The position numbers and the translations under genes were made by a program. Shown here piece after piece: positions 49,037-57,958 of a stretch of DNA of 64,000 nt. The stretch's first letter is position 1; every line of letters starts with the position of its first letter. The stretch is from Bradyrhizobium sp. ISRA464 (GTDB lineage Bacteria; Pseudomonadota; Alphaproteobacteria; Rhizobiales; Xanthobacteraceae): NCBI RefSeq assembly GCF_029910095.1, contig NZ_CP094526.1, forward strand, positions 7,378,001 to 7,442,000. The letters run 5' to 3'. The notes under the pieces were generated by a model that was given only the letters and a program-made list of their open reading frames with translations, was not told the origin of the DNA and ran no database searches.

Positions 49037-49447
49037 CTACATCTGCGCCGGACAGTTCACCATCCAGGGGATACCGAACTGATCGACGCACATGCCGAAG
49101 CCGTTGGAGAAGAAAGTCTTGCCGAACGGCATGGTGACGGTGCCACCCTCGGCTAGCGCCTTGAACCGGCGTTCGGCCTCAGCGGGATCCTCGACCTGCA
49201 GCGCGACATGAAACCCCTGTGGCTTCTGGAAATGGCCGGGAGGTGCGTCGGACGCCATGATGATCTCGCCATCGATCGTGATCCTGGCGTGCATGATCTT
49301 GTCCTTCCACCCGGGCGGCGTCTGCATCTCCGCATTGCCCTCTCCGTAGGGGAACGATTCCTCGATCCGCGCACCCAGCACCTTCTGGTAATGTTTCAGC
49401 GCGGCGCCGCAATTGCCGTCGAAGGAAAGATAGGGATTGACCTGCAT
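49037..49447 (-). CDS. VOC family protein, PhnB-like
   Basis: A 136-residue vicinal-oxygen-chelate protein. MQVNPYLSFDGNCGAALKHY is the PhnB-type start. It continues DKIMHARITIDGEIIMASDA and VALQVEDPAEAERRFKALAE, ending FSNGFGMCVDQFGIPWMVNC. The His and Glu metal ligands of catalytic VOC enzymes are only partly present. It is last in a same-strand run with SRPBCC, DoxX and ECF sigma genes. Confidence 0.9.
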   Translation of the reverse strand: MQVNPYLSFDGNCGAALKHYQKVLGARIEESFPYGEGNAEMQTPPGWKDKIMHARITIDGEIIMASDAPPGHFQKPQGFHVALQVEDPAEAERRFKALAEGGTVTMPFGKTFFSNGFGMCVDQFGIPWMVNCPAQM

Positions 49448-49466
49448 CGCGTGCTCCTTGGTGTAG

Positions 49467-50003
49467 TTATTTTTCGGCGAGCGTCTTCAGATTGGCGAGA
49501 CCGACCTCGAAATCCTTGCCGATCATGTGATCCAGGTTCATGAACACCTGCATCAGCTTCGACATGAAGGCAGCCGGACCGTACATGGTCCATGTGACGT
49601 TGGTCGCATCGCCCTGCGGCAGCATTGTGAACTCGGCGGTGTTGTGGCCCTCGAACGGCGTGAGGAAGTCGAGCTTGATCACGATCTTCGACGGTGCCTG
49701 GGCGTCCAGGATCTCCATCCGGCCGGAACCGACATTCTTGTTGCCGTCCCAGGCATAGACCGCGCCCTTGCCGTTCGCAGCACCATCATAGGTGCGCTTC
49801 ATCGCGGGGTCCCTGGTCTCGTAGGGCGACCACGTCGTCCACCGATGGAAGTCGTTGATCAGCGGAAAGATGCGCTCCGCCGGCGCCTCGATGCTGGCCG
49901 CACGCGTGACCCGGAACGTGTTCGGCTTGATCGCCGCCCGGATGAGGACGACCGCAATCGCGATCGCCAGGATGACGGCGATAATGGCAATGATCTCGAG
50001 CAC
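49467..50003 (-). CDS. SRPBCC family protein with N-terminal membrane anchor
   Basis: A 178-residue protein. The N-terminal helix MLEIIAIIAVILAIAIAVVL is followed by a polyketide-cyclase/START-like domain (about 30-175): TRAASIEAPAERIFPLINDF, then HRWTTWSPYE, and GRMEILDAQAPSKIVIKLDF. The terminal helix is NLDHMIGKDFEVGLANLKTL. It binds a hydrophobic ligand or acts as a stress accessory protein. It is 20 bp before the VOC gene on the same strand. Confidence 0.9.
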   Translation of the reverse strand: MLEIIAIIAVILAIAIAVVLIRAAIKPNTFRVTRAASIEAPAERIFPLINDFHRWTTWSPYETRDPAMKRTYDGAANGKGAVYAWDGNKNVGSGRMEILDAQAPSKIVIKLDFLTPFEGHNTAEFTMLPQGDATNVTWTMYGPAAFMSKLMQVFMNLDHMIGKDFEVGLANLKTLAEK

Positions 50004-50036
50004 GACGGTCTCCGCAAGGATAGATTGAGGGATGGC

Positions 50037-50447
50037 TCAGCGACGAAACGGAAGCAGCGCGTGCAGATTGCTATCGCGCAGATACAGCCCGCCCCACAGC
50101 ACCAGGCCGAGATAGAGCCCGAACAGCGTGTGGGTGAACAGCGGACTGCCGATCCGCATATGGGAGGCGACCGCGCCGCCGAGATAGCCGGTGAGCAGGA
50201 TCGCGCCGAGGATCGAGGTCGGCGGCACGGAGTAGAGCAATGTGCAGACGATGGTGATGAGGCCGAGGCTGCGCGCCAGCGTCTCGCTCGCACCAAAGCC
50301 CATCTTGTCCATCGTGTCCGTGACGACCGGCCACGGCACCAGCTTGATCGCGCCGTCGAACAGCAGGAAGACGATGACAAGGCCGCTCATGATGCGGCCA
50401 GTGATGCGCGCAGGCTTTGAGACTTCGATCTCCGCATTCGTCGACAT
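50037..50447 (-). CDS. DoxX family membrane protein
   Basis: A 136-residue four-helix membrane protein. GRIMSGLVIVFLLFDGAIKL opens, then DKMGFGASETLARSLGLITI, then GAILLTGYLGGAVASHMRIG. The ending LYLGLVLWGGLYLRDSNLHA is typical of DoxX-like/YphA proteins in ECF sigma neighbourhoods. It probably works with the adjacent SRPBCC and VOC proteins. Confidence 0.9.
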   Translation of the reverse strand: MSTNAEIEVSKPARITGRIMSGLVIVFLLFDGAIKLVPWPVVTDTMDKMGFGASETLARSLGLITIVCTLLYSVPPTSILGAILLTGYLGGAVASHMRIGSPLFTHTLFGLYLGLVLWGGLYLRDSNLHALLPFRR

Positions 50448-50579
50448 GGCTGGCTCCGCAAGGCTTGGTGATGCTCTGCCATCATGACGAACGGCTGGGT
50501 GCGGGGCCGACAGAGATGGCGAAGATTTTTCAAGAGCGGGGATGAGATGAGATTAAATGGCAACCGCGAATGAGCTGCG

Positions 50580-50870
50580 TTCCCTCTCCCGCTTGCGGGT
50601 CGCGACGAGCAGAGCTCGCGCTCAGAGGGCTGGGGTGGGGGTCTCACCGCGAGTCACATTGTGGGAATAGCCCCCACCCGGATCGTATCTTTGATGCGAT
50701 CCGACCTCCCCCTCACTGCAAACTCGCCGATCTTCCTCAACCTCGCCCCGCTTGCGGGGAGAGGTCGCCGCGCCTTGCGCGGCGGGTGAGGGGGTCAGGT
50801 CTCTCCACATCCGGAGCTCGTGGAAGCAGCCCCTCACCCCAACCTCTCCCCGTGAAGAACGGGGAGAGGG
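50580..50870. repeat. GC-rich palindromic repeats, family B copy 5 (two tandem modules)
   Basis: Module one runs from CCCTCTCCCGCTTGCGGGTC to ATCTTTGATGCGATCC. Module two runs from CCCGCTTGCGGGGAGAGG to CTCTCCCCGTGAAGAACGGG, then GAGAGGG. Many GAGAGG/CCTCTC dyads are present. They separate the ECF sigma factor gene from DoxX, so readthrough between the two groups is uncertain. Confidence 0.8.
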
Positions 50871-50933
50871 AGCGGAGAGAGTGCGCCAAGCGGGAGAGGT
50901 GCAGCGAGACTGTGGCTGCGCTATTGCTGACGA

Positions 50934-52205
50934 CTACTTCGCCTCCGCGCTGCGCGGCTGGCTGTCGCGCATCAGGCGGTCGATATGCATGCGGATGTGG
51001 GCGGCTTCCGCGGTCGTGTTGGCGAGCGCGATGGCGCGGTCGAAGGCGACGCGGGCCTCGCCGTTGCGGCCGAGCTGCATCAGGAAGGCGCCGCGCACGC
51101 CGAAATAATGGAAATAGTTGGACAGCCGCGGCGCCAAGGGCTCGATCATCTCGAGGGCGGCTTCGGCTCCCTTCACCTTGGAGACGGCCACCGCGCGGTT
51201 GAGCGTCACCACCGGAGAGGGCTGCATGACCTCGAGCGCGCCGTAAAGCAGATCGATCTGCGTCCAGTCGGTATCCTCAGGCGTCCCGGCGCGGGCGTGA
51301 AGTGCCGCGATCGCCGCCTGCACCTGATACGGTCCGCTCCGGCGGTGGCGCATCGCCTTGTCGATCAGCGCTAGGCCCTCGGCGATCAGCTCCTGATTCC
51401 ACAGGCTGCGGTCCTGGTCGTCGAGCAGGATCACCTGGCCGTCGGCATCGAAACGCGCCGCCGCGCGGGCGTGCTGCAGCAGCAACAGCGCCGTCAGCCC
51501 CATGATCTCCGGCTCGCTCTGGAACAGGCGGAGCAGCAGGCGGGCAAGCCGAATCGCCTCCTCGCACAGCGGCGAGCGGATGTCGGCGGTATCGCCGCCG
51601 GCGGAATAGCCCTCGTTGAAGATCAGGTAGATCATCGCGGCAACGGCGGCGAGCCGCTCGCTGCGCTCGACCGCGCCCGGGGTCTCGAACGGCACCTTGG
51701 CATCGGCGACGCGTGCCTTGGCCCGCGTGATGCGCTGCTCCATCGCGGCCTCAGAGACCAGGAAGGCGCGCGCGATCTGCTTGACGGTCAGGCCGGAGAC
51801 GATGCGCAAGGCGAGTGCGATCTGCTGCGTCGCCGGCAGGTCCTTGTGGCAGCAGATGAACAGCAGCCGCAGGATGTCGTCGCGATAATGCGAGCCGTCG
51901 AGCCGTTCGGCAATCTCGTCCTCGGCGTCGTCGAGATCGGAGATCGTCTGGTCATCCTCGGGCAACGGCTCCTGCTTGCGGTTGCGCCTGATATCGTCGA
52001 TCACGACGTTGCGGCCGACCATGATCAGCCACGCCGCGGGATCGCGCGGTGGTCCGTTCTGCGGCCAGCTCTTCAGCGCCCGCAGGCAGGCGTTTTGGAA
52101 AGCCTCCTCGGCGGTGTCGAGATTGCGGAAATAGCGCAGCAACGCGCCGACCGCCTGGGGACGCGCAGACGTCAGCGCGGCATCGATCCAGGCGGTATCG
52201 GTCAC
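50934..52205 (-). CDS. ECF RNA polymerase sigma factor, ECF42-like with C-terminal extension
   Basis: A 423-residue sigma factor. Region 2 is FRNLDTAEEAFQNACLRALK with PAAWLIMVGRNVVIDDIRRN. Region 4 is IALALRIVSGLTVKQIARAF, then LVSEAAMEQRITRAKARV. A long TPR-like C-terminal domain (DUF6596, about 180-420) reads YLIFNEGYSAGG, LNRAVAVSKVKGAEAALEMI, FDRAIALANTTAEAAHI. ECF42 factors carry this domain and pair with DGPF proteins. Here the GTG start (52205) overlaps the stop of a DGPF gene as GTGA. No anti-sigma gene is nearby. Confidence 0.94.
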   Translation of the reverse strand: MTDTAWIDAALTSARPQAVGALLRYFRNLDTAEEAFQNACLRALKSWPQNGPPRDPAAWLIMVGRNVVIDDIRRNRKQEPLPEDDQTISDLDDAEDEIAERLDGSHYRDDILRLLFICCHKDLPATQQIALALRIVSGLTVKQIARAFLVSEAAMEQRITRAKARVADAKVPFETPGAVERSERLAAVAAMIYLIFNEGYSAGGDTADIRSPLCEEAIRLARLLLRLFQSEPEIMGLTALLLLQHARAAARFDADGQVILLDDQDRSLWNQELIAEGLALIDKAMRHRRSGPYQVQAAIAALHARAGTPEDTDWTQIDLLYGALEVMQPSPVVTLNRAVAVSKVKGAEAALEMIEPLAPRLSNYFHYFGVRGAFLMQLGRNGEARVAFDRAIALANTTAEAAHIRMHIDRLMRDSQPRSAEAK

Positions 52206-52570
52206 GACTTGACACTCCCCGGCTTGAAGACGCCGACCGGACGGATCTCATAGGTGCCGCCTGGATTGGCCGCGCCGAGATCGCGGGCGACGTCGAGCGC
52301 CTCGTCGAGGTTCTTGCAGTCGACGACGTAGAAGCCGAGCAGCTGCTCCTTGGTCTCGGCGAACGGGCCGTCCAGCACCAGCGGCGGATCATCCTTGCGC
52401 AGCGTGGTCGCGGCCGTGGTCGGCAGCAGGCGCGCCACCGGGCCGAGCCGGCCCTGCTTGGCGAGCTTGTCCTGCACCACGGATAGTTTCTGCATGACGG
52501 CGGCGTCGTGCTCCTTGCTCCAGGAGCCGACCATGTCTTCGTCGTGGTAGCAGAGAATGGCGTACAGCAT
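52202..52570 (-). CDS. YciI family protein with DGPF motif, coupled to the ECF sigma gene
   Basis: A 122-residue protein. MLYAILCYHDEDMVGSWSKE at the start, then LVLDGPFAETKEQLLGFYVV with the DGPF motif, and ALDVARDLGAANPGGTYEIR. The start at 52570 follows CGGAGAT; an ATG at 52591 is possible. Its stop overlaps the sigma factor start, so both are made together. DGPF proteins are thought to act with ECF42 signalling, by an unknown mechanism. Confidence 0.92.
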   Translation of the reverse strand: MLYAILCYHDEDMVGSWSKEHDAAVMQKLSVVQDKLAKQGRLGPVARLLPTTAATTLRKDDPPLVLDGPFAETKEQLLGFYVVDCKNLDEALDVARDLGAANPGGTYEIRPVGVFKPGSVKS

Positions 52571-52811
52571 CGAAAGGGTATCTCCGTTCATTCCAAGAAC
52601 GAACGATTATGCCCGTTGCCGACAGGGGGACGGAAGAAATTTTGCTGCGGGTTCCGACGCCTACGATCCGATATGGCCGATCTCGGCAGATGGAGATGAC
52701 GGCAGGTGAAGACGGCGGTGCAGGCGCTGCAGATGCAAAGGATGGCGACGAGGCTTTGAGGTCGCGGCAATCGCGCGCCGGACCATCGCTGCGACGATCG
52801 CGGCATTCCGG

Positions 52812-52963
52812 TTACCAGTAGACGCCGTAGCGGGCGGCGATCCGGCGCGGTGGTCATGACCGCCGGCTGAGGCGTGTCGTTGGTCGCAAGCACGAGGCTA
52901 CGGTTCTGGCCGGGCCGAGACGGAGACGAGCACGAAGGCGGCCATCAGGAACAGTTTGCGCAT
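52812..52963 (-). pseudogene. Eroded small exported protein gene
   Basis: From ATG 52963: MRKLFLMAAFVLVSVSA, a signal peptide that ends in an early stop. A second frame continues NRSLVLATNDTPQPAVMTT. A third frame gives RIAARYGVYW followed by TAA (52814-52812). From memory, small Bradyrhizobium exported proteins start MRKLFL and end with a short aromatic IYW or VYW motif, so this looks like one relic with two frame breaks and an internal loss. Confidence 0.55.
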
Positions 52964-53052
52964 GGAAGTTGTCCCCTGTTGATGGCAGGAGACTAGGGTC
53001 GCGGGTCGGCCCGCTCTGTGACGTATATCACGCTGATGTTGGAGGTATCTGG

Positions 53053-54018
53053 ATGAGGAAAGGCGCGCTCGCGCTGCTGGTGAACGGCGGCACGGAAAAC
53101 TGGTCGCCGGCGCGCTGGAAGGCGCGGTTCGACGCGGTCTGCCCCGACCGCCGCGTGGTGCTGCTGCCTGACCCGGCGCTCGATCCGGCCGAAGTGCACT
53201 ATGCCGCGGTGTGGAAGCCGAAGCCCGGCGAGCTGGCCGCGTTCGGCAATCTGCGCGTCATCTTCAATCTCGGCGCCGGCGTCGATGCGCTGATGGCCGA
53301 CCGCTCGCTGCCCGACGTGCCGCTGGTGCGGGTCGCGGTCGGCGACCTCACCGACCGCATGACCGAATACGTCGTGCTGCATGTGCTGATGCACCACCGG
53401 CAGGAGCTGTACCTGCGCGAGTCGCAGCGACTGAAGCGCTGGGCGCCGAAATACCAATGGGCGGCGGGCGCGCTCACCGTCGGCATCATGGGGCTCGGCA
53501 CGCTTGGCGCCGCCTCGGCGCACGCGCTCCGCGCGCTGGGCTTCCGCGTGGTCGGCTGGAGCCGCAGCGAGAAGCGGATCGAGGGCATCACCTGCTTCCA
53601 CGGCCCCGACGGGCTGGATGCATTGCTGCGCCAGACCAACATCTTGGTCTGCCTGCTGCCGCTGACGCCGGAGACGCGACACATCCTCAACCGCGAGGTG
53701 TTCGCGAAGCTGAACCGGGATAGCCCGCTCGGCGCGCCCGTGATCATCAATGCCGGCCGCGGCGGCCTGCAGAACGAGGCGGACATCCTGCGCGCGCTCG
53801 ACGACGGCACACTGGGCGCGGCCTCGCTCGACGTCTACGAGACCGAGCCACTGCCCGAGGCGAGCCCGTTCTGGAGCCATCCGAAGGTGGTGCTGACGCC
53901 GCACAATGCCGCCGACACCGACGCCGACGAGATCTCGAAATACGTCGCGCAGCAGATCGCGCGCTTCGAGGCCGGCGGCGAACTCGAAAACCTCGTGGAT
54001 CGCAAGCGGGGGTATTGA
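53053..54018 (+). CDS. ghrA: D-2-hydroxyacid dehydrogenase, glyoxylate/hydroxypyruvate reductase A type
   Basis: A 321-residue NAD(P)H-dependent reductase. The Rossmann motif is GIMGLGTLGAASAHALRALG, then FRVVGWSRSEK, favouring NADPH. Catalytic Arg is in NAGRGGLQNEADIL, Glu in LDVYETEPLPEASPFW, and His in VVLTPHNAADTD. The N-terminal MRKGALALLVNGG and the FNLGAGVDAL segment match GhrA-like enzymes. The ATG at 53053 follows GGAGG. Confidence 0.92.
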   Translation: MRKGALALLVNGGTENWSPARWKARFDAVCPDRRVVLLPDPALDPAEVHYAAVWKPKPGELAAFGNLRVIFNLGAGVDALMADRSLPDVPLVRVAVGDLTDRMTEYVVLHVLMHHRQELYLRESQRLKRWAPKYQWAAGALTVGIMGLGTLGAASAHALRALGFRVVGWSRSEKRIEGITCFHGPDGLDALLRQTNILVCLLPLTPETRHILNREVFAKLNRDSPLGAPVIINAGRGGLQNEADILRALDDGTLGAASLDVYETEPLPEASPFWSHPKVVLTPHNAADTDADEISKYVAQQIARFEAGGELENLVDRKRGY

Positions 54019-54190
54019 CCCGCTCGCGCGAACGCCGAGACCAGCGGCGCGGGCGAGCGAGCTAGGACGGCTTGCGCGCGATGGTGACGTGTGTTGCGTT
54101 CGGGCTCGCGACACGCGAGACAACCGCATAACCCAAGCCGGGCAGGTCGAGCCCCGAGAACAGGTGCGACGCGAGAGAAATTCGCGGCTT

Positions 54191-54847
54191 CTATTTGGCC
54201 CCGCACATCACGTCGATGGCCCCCTGCACGATCGCTTCCAGCTCCTTGCGCGGCACGCGGGCGCGGGCGCGGATCGCGATGGTGTGGATGGTGGCGGATG
54301 CGAGATGAGCCAGTGCAGCCGCGTCGGCCGTATCCGGCAACTCGCCGCGCTCCTTGGCGAAGCGGAAGCAGATCGAAAACGCCTTGTCGAGCTCGGTGAA
54401 GCCTTCCAGCACCATGGCGCGGATATCAGGATCCGCCACCGCTTCGGAGGCGGCGGTCATCACCGTGAAGCAGCCGCGCGGCGATTCCCCTTCCGTGTAG
54501 ATGTCGAGCGCGATGGCGTAGATCCGCGCCAGCCGCTCCCTGAGCGGTGCCTCGGCGCGGAAGATGTCGACCATCGCGGCGCGCGCGTCGTCGCGATAGC
54601 GCTGGTAGCTCTTGATGTAGAGCTCGCGCTTGTCGCCGAACGCGCTGTAGAGGCTCGGCCGGTTCATTCCGGTGGCGGCGCTGAGATCGTCGAGCGACGT
54701 CGCGGCGAAGCCGTCTCGCCTGAACAGATCGAGCGCCTTGCCGAGCGCGACGTCGGGCACGTAGGCGCGCGGCCGCCCGCGCCGTTTCGGTGCTATCGGC
54801 GCATCGATCTTGGCAGCAGATGGCGGCTTCCTATTTTTTTGTACCAT
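54191..54847 (-). CDS. TetR/AcrR-family transcriptional regulator
   Basis: A 218-residue regulator. RRGRPRAYVPDVALGKALDL, then FRRDGFAATSLDDLSAATGM with NRPSLYSAFGDKRELYIKSY, is the HTH. The rest is a helical ligand-binding domain. It is divergent from a GST gene with a 98-bp gap between starts. TTTTTTGTAC (54835-54844) and GTACAAAAA (54890-54898) form a spaced inverted pair over that gap and may be half-sites. The first overlaps the regulator start. Confidence 0.9.
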   Translation of the reverse strand: MVQKNRKPPSAAKIDAPIAPKRRGRPRAYVPDVALGKALDLFRRDGFAATSLDDLSAATGMNRPSLYSAFGDKRELYIKSYQRYRDDARAAMVDIFRAEAPLRERLARIYAIALDIYTEGESPRGCFTVMTAASEAVADPDIRAMVLEGFTELDKAFSICFRFAKERGELPDTADAAALAHLASATIHTIAIRARARVPRKELEAIVQGAIDVMCGAK

Positions 54848-54945
54848 TTTGCATTAAATTCCTTGACGCCTCCGATATTATTCGAGACAGTACAAAAATC
54901 AACACGGCCGGAATATCCGCGCCCAGCACCGCCAAGGAGGCACCC

Positions 54946-55590
54946 ATGGACCTTTATTTCTCGCCGCTCGCCTGCTCGATGGCGACCCGCGTTGCGCTCT
55001 ACGAGGCAGACCAGCCGGCCAACTATCTCGAGGTCGATCCCAAGACCAAGCAGGTGCGCAACGACGGCTCCGACTTCAACAAGGTCAACCCGCTCGGGCT
55101 GGTGCCGGCGCTGCGCACCGACGACGGCGTGGTGCTGACCGAGAACGCGGCGATCCTGCAATATGTCGCAGACCGCTTTCCGCAGGCGGGTATCGGCACG
55201 ACATCGAATGCCGAGCGTTCGCGGCTGCATCAGTGGCTGTGCTTCATCGGCACCGAACTGCACAAGGGCCTGTTCCTGCCGCTGCTCGACAAGAAGGCGC
55301 CGCCGGAGGCGAAGGCCTATGCGCTGGAGAAATACACCTCGCGGCTCGATTATCTCGAGGATCACCTGAAAGGCCGCGACTATCTGCTCGACCATTTCAG
55401 CGTCGCCGACGCCTATCTCGTCACCGTCATCAACTGGACCATGGCGACGCCGCCGATCGAGCTCGCGAAGTGGCCGGCGCTGAAGGCCTATTACGAGCGT
55501 CTGCGCACGCGGCCCTCGGTCGCAAAGGCGATCGCGGAGGAGTTCGAGCTCTACAAGGCCGAGATCGCCCGCCACAAGGCTGCGGCGTAG
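54946..55590 (+). CDS. gst: Glutathione S-transferase, beta/GstA type
   Basis: A 214-residue GST. MDLYFSPLACSMATRVALYE carries the beta-class Cys region. Then NPLGLVPALRTDDGVVLTEN with cis-Pro, and ENAAILQYVADRFPQAG. The C-domain has GRDYLLDHFSVADAYLVTVI with the conserved Asp. ATG 54946 has a perfect SD (AAGGAGG). Probably induced by an electrophile through the divergent TetR. Confidence 0.94.
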   Translation: MDLYFSPLACSMATRVALYEADQPANYLEVDPKTKQVRNDGSDFNKVNPLGLVPALRTDDGVVLTENAAILQYVADRFPQAGIGTTSNAERSRLHQWLCFIGTELHKGLFLPLLDKKAPPEAKAYALEKYTSRLDYLEDHLKGRDYLLDHFSVADAYLVTVINWTMATPPIELAKWPALKAYYERLRTRPSVAKAIAEEFELYKAEIARHKAAA

Positions 55591-55607
55591 GGCGGTCTCT
55601 CACCATG

Positions 55608-55729
55608 CGTCGTCCCGGCGAAGGTCGGGACCCATACGCCGCGGCCCCTCGATTTTGGGCGGTTGGAGTCGATACCTCGCGCACCAATCAGCGACGGTGG
55701 TTATGGGTCCCGGCCTTCGCCGGGACGAC
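55608..55729. repeat. Palindromic repeat family C copy 2, intact
   Basis: CGTCGTCCCGGCGAAGGTCG, then GGACCCATACGCCG on the left. TTATGGGTCCCGGCCTTCGC, then CGGGACGAC on the right. It is the uninterrupted version of the element that hosts the IS4 insertion at 34636. It lies between the convergent GST and DUF1348 genes. Confidence 0.88.
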
Positions 55730-55731
55730 AA

Positions 55732-56199
55732 CTAAAACGGCTCCTGCCCCAATCCCGGCACATCGGCCGGGCGCGGCCCCGGGGCGGGCCAGTGGAAGCG
55801 GCGGTCTTTCTCCGTGATCGCGATGTCGTTGATCGAGGCTTCGCGCCGACGCATCAGGCCGTGCTCGGCGAACTCCCACTGCTCGTTGCCGTAGGAGCGA
55901 AACCAGTTGCCGTCGGCATCGTGCCACTCGTACTGGAAGCGCACCGCGATGCGGTTGCCGTCGAACGCCCAGAGATCCTTGATCAGGCGATAGTCGAGCT
56001 CCTTCTCCCATTTGCGGGTGAGGAAGGCCACGATCGCCTCGCGGCCCTGAAGCACTTCGGAGCGGTTGCGCCAGCGGCTGTCCTCGGTATAGGCGAGCGC
56101 GACGCGGACGGGGTCGCGTGAGTTCCAGGCATCCTCCGCCATGCGCGCCTTCTGCGCGGCGGTCTCGCGGGTGAAGGGTGGAAGCGGCGGGCGTGACAT
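55732..56199 (-). CDS. DUF1348 / NTF2-like protein
   Basis: A 155-residue protein of the nuclear transport factor 2 fold. [20 protein letters not shown], then [20 protein letters not shown] and [20 protein letters not shown]. This is the DUF1348 signature. It continues [20 protein letters not shown], then NEQWEF. There is no known enzyme activity for the family. Confidence 0.92.
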   Translation of the reverse strand: MSRPPLPPFTRETAAQKARMAEDAWNSRDPVRVALAYTEDSRWRNRSEVLQGREAIVAFLTRKWEKELDYRLIKDLWAFDGNRIAVRFQYEWHDADGNWFRSYGNEQWEFAEHGLMRRREASINDIAITEKDRRFHWPAPGPRPADVPGLGQEPF

Positions 56200-56283
56200 C
56201 GGCGATCCCTCGCGGTTGTGGTCACGCGCAAATCTATCGGCGCGCCGTGGAGAGTCGATGGGGCGTTTCCTATCGCCCGATAG

Positions 56284-56733
56284 CTAGGCCATATCGGCCT
56301 TCATCAACGCGCGAATCGTCTTCGGAATCGGCTGCGCGCGGCCGCCGCTGACGAACGCGACGCGGACCTCGGCCTTCACAAGCACGTCATCGCCGCGCCT
56401 GACCTCCTGCGCCAGCGTGATGGACGCGCCCTTCACCGCGATCGGCCAGGTGACGACGTCGAGGACATCGTCCATCCGCGCGGGTTTAAGGAAGTCGAGC
56501 GTCATCGAGCGCACGACGAAGGCAAACCCACCGGTCTCCTCCTGCGCCTCCTCGAACAGCGCCTGCTGCTCGGCGCCCATCAGGCGGAGATGGTTGGTGC
56601 GCCCGCGCTCCATGAAGCGCAGATAGTTGGCGTGATAGACGATGCCGGAAAAATCGGTGTCCTCGTAATAGACGCGGACCTGCATGTGGTGGCGACCGTC
56701 GCGGATCTGGCCGTCGAGAATGGGTGAGGTCAA
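56284..56733 (-). CDS. ybgC: Tol-Pal-associated acyl-CoA thioesterase
   Basis: A 149-residue hot-dog thioesterase. VRVYYEDTDFSGIVYHANYL carries the catalytic Asp, then RFMERGRTNHLRLMGAEQQ. The end VSGGRAQPIPKTIRALMKAD is standard. The start is a TTG at 56733 (IRDGRHHMQVR is conserved before the core); an ATG at 56685 would shorten it. In related genomes ybgC precedes tolQRAB-pal, but those genes do not follow here. Confidence 0.9.
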   Translation of the reverse strand: MTSPILDGQIRDGRHHMQVRVYYEDTDFSGIVYHANYLRFMERGRTNHLRLMGAEQQALFEEAQEETGGFAFVVRSMTLDFLKPARMDDVLDVVTWPIAVKGASITLAQEVRRGDDVLVKAEVRVAFVSGGRAQPIPKTIRALMKADMA

Positions 56734-56799
56734 TTGCGGCCCCCGATTGCGCTACGTTTCGCTCGTTGTGCGCAAAATAGCACGCCGGCGCAAGCGTGG

Positions 56800-57717
56800 T
56801 CAGGAGACCAGCGGCCCCTTTGCACCGAGCGTCACCTGCACGATCTCAGGGGGAACGCCGAGGCGGAACGGCATGATGCTGCAGCCGAGGCCGCCGGAGA
56901 CGATGACGTCGGTCTTCAGCTTGAGGTGGCCATAGGCGAGCCGCATGCCGTGCTTCACGGGCACCGCGGGCGACCAGCCGAGCAGCCGAACCTGGCCGCC
57001 ATGGGTGTGGCCGGACAGTTGCAGCGCGACGCGCGAGGGTACGCGGAGCGCGATGTCGGGCTCGTGTGCGAGCAGGATCACCGGCGCATCGTCGGTGACC
57101 TTGGCGAGCGTGGCACCGAGATCGTCGACACCGATATGCGCGATGCGGCGAAAGCGCCGCGCCGGCAGATAGGCGAGCTGATCGCCGAGGCCGGCGAGCC
57201 AGAACGGACGGCCGTCCTTGGTCAGCCGCACCACATCGTTCTCGTAGACGGGAATGCCCACCCGCTCCAGCGCCCGACGGGCAACCGGGATGCCCTGTCC
57301 CTTGCGCTGCAGGGTCTTGTCTTCCCAATAATCGTGATTGCCGAGGATGGCGTGCACGCCGAGCGGCGCCTTCAGGCCGCCGAGCACCGCGGCCCATTCG
57401 GACGCCGGAATGAAGCGGGTGACATGACGAAGCCCCGCGACATAGTCGCCGAGCATGACGACGATATCGGCATTCAACGCGTTGGTGCGGTCGACGATGT
57501 CAGCGATGCGATCGAGCGACATCCAGGGATCGCAGGCGTGAATGTCGGCGAGCGCTGCGATCTTCAGCGGAAAATCCGTCGGCCATCGCCGCGGCGACAA
57601 ATCGTAGCGCGTGAGCGTGAGCCGAACGACCGGCTCGCTGACGCCATAGGCCGCGGTCGAGGCGCTGGCGGCGGTCAATCCGCCAACGGAGCGGAGGAAG
57701 TGACGACGTGAAATCAT
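56800..57717 (-). CDS. Tat-exported metallophosphoesterase
   Basis: A 305-residue calcineurin-like phosphoesterase. The N-terminal MISRRHFLRSVGGLTAASAS is a Tat signal (RRHFLR). Metal-binding motifs in order are ADIHACDPW, VMLGDYVAGLRH, GNHDYWEDK, LAHEPD and SGHTHGGQVRLLG. The set fits the UDP-2,3-diacylglucosamine/YaeI-like group. It lies between ruvB and ybgC on the same strand. The ATG at 57717 is chosen because it opens the Tat signal. Confidence 0.92.
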   Translation of the reverse strand: MISRRHFLRSVGGLTAASASTAAYGVSEPVVRLTLTRYDLSPRRWPTDFPLKIAALADIHACDPWMSLDRIADIVDRTNALNADIVVMLGDYVAGLRHVTRFIPASEWAAVLGGLKAPLGVHAILGNHDYWEDKTLQRKGQGIPVARRALERVGIPVYENDVVRLTKDGRPFWLAGLGDQLAYLPARRFRRIAHIGVDDLGATLAKVTDDAPVILLAHEPDIALRVPSRVALQLSGHTHGGQVRLLGWSPAVPVKHGMRLAYGHLKLKTDVIVSGGLGCSIMPFRLGVPPEIVQVTLGAKGPLVS

Positions 57718-57958
57718 GGGTGTGCGATCAATGATACCTGGTCGACCATAGGCCCGTTGATTGAAGCGAAATTGGGCCGCGTTTGTGCAGAGAACCTGCA
57801 GACACGCCGCAAGGTTACCCTTTAGGGTTACCGGCAGCGCCGTGCGCTGCATCAACACGTCTTTTCACGTCTTCGAGAGCGCAACCGCGGCCACCGTGGC
57901 AGCACGACCAGATCATACTGGCGGCGAACTACAGCTACAGGTGATCCGGGCGTATGGA

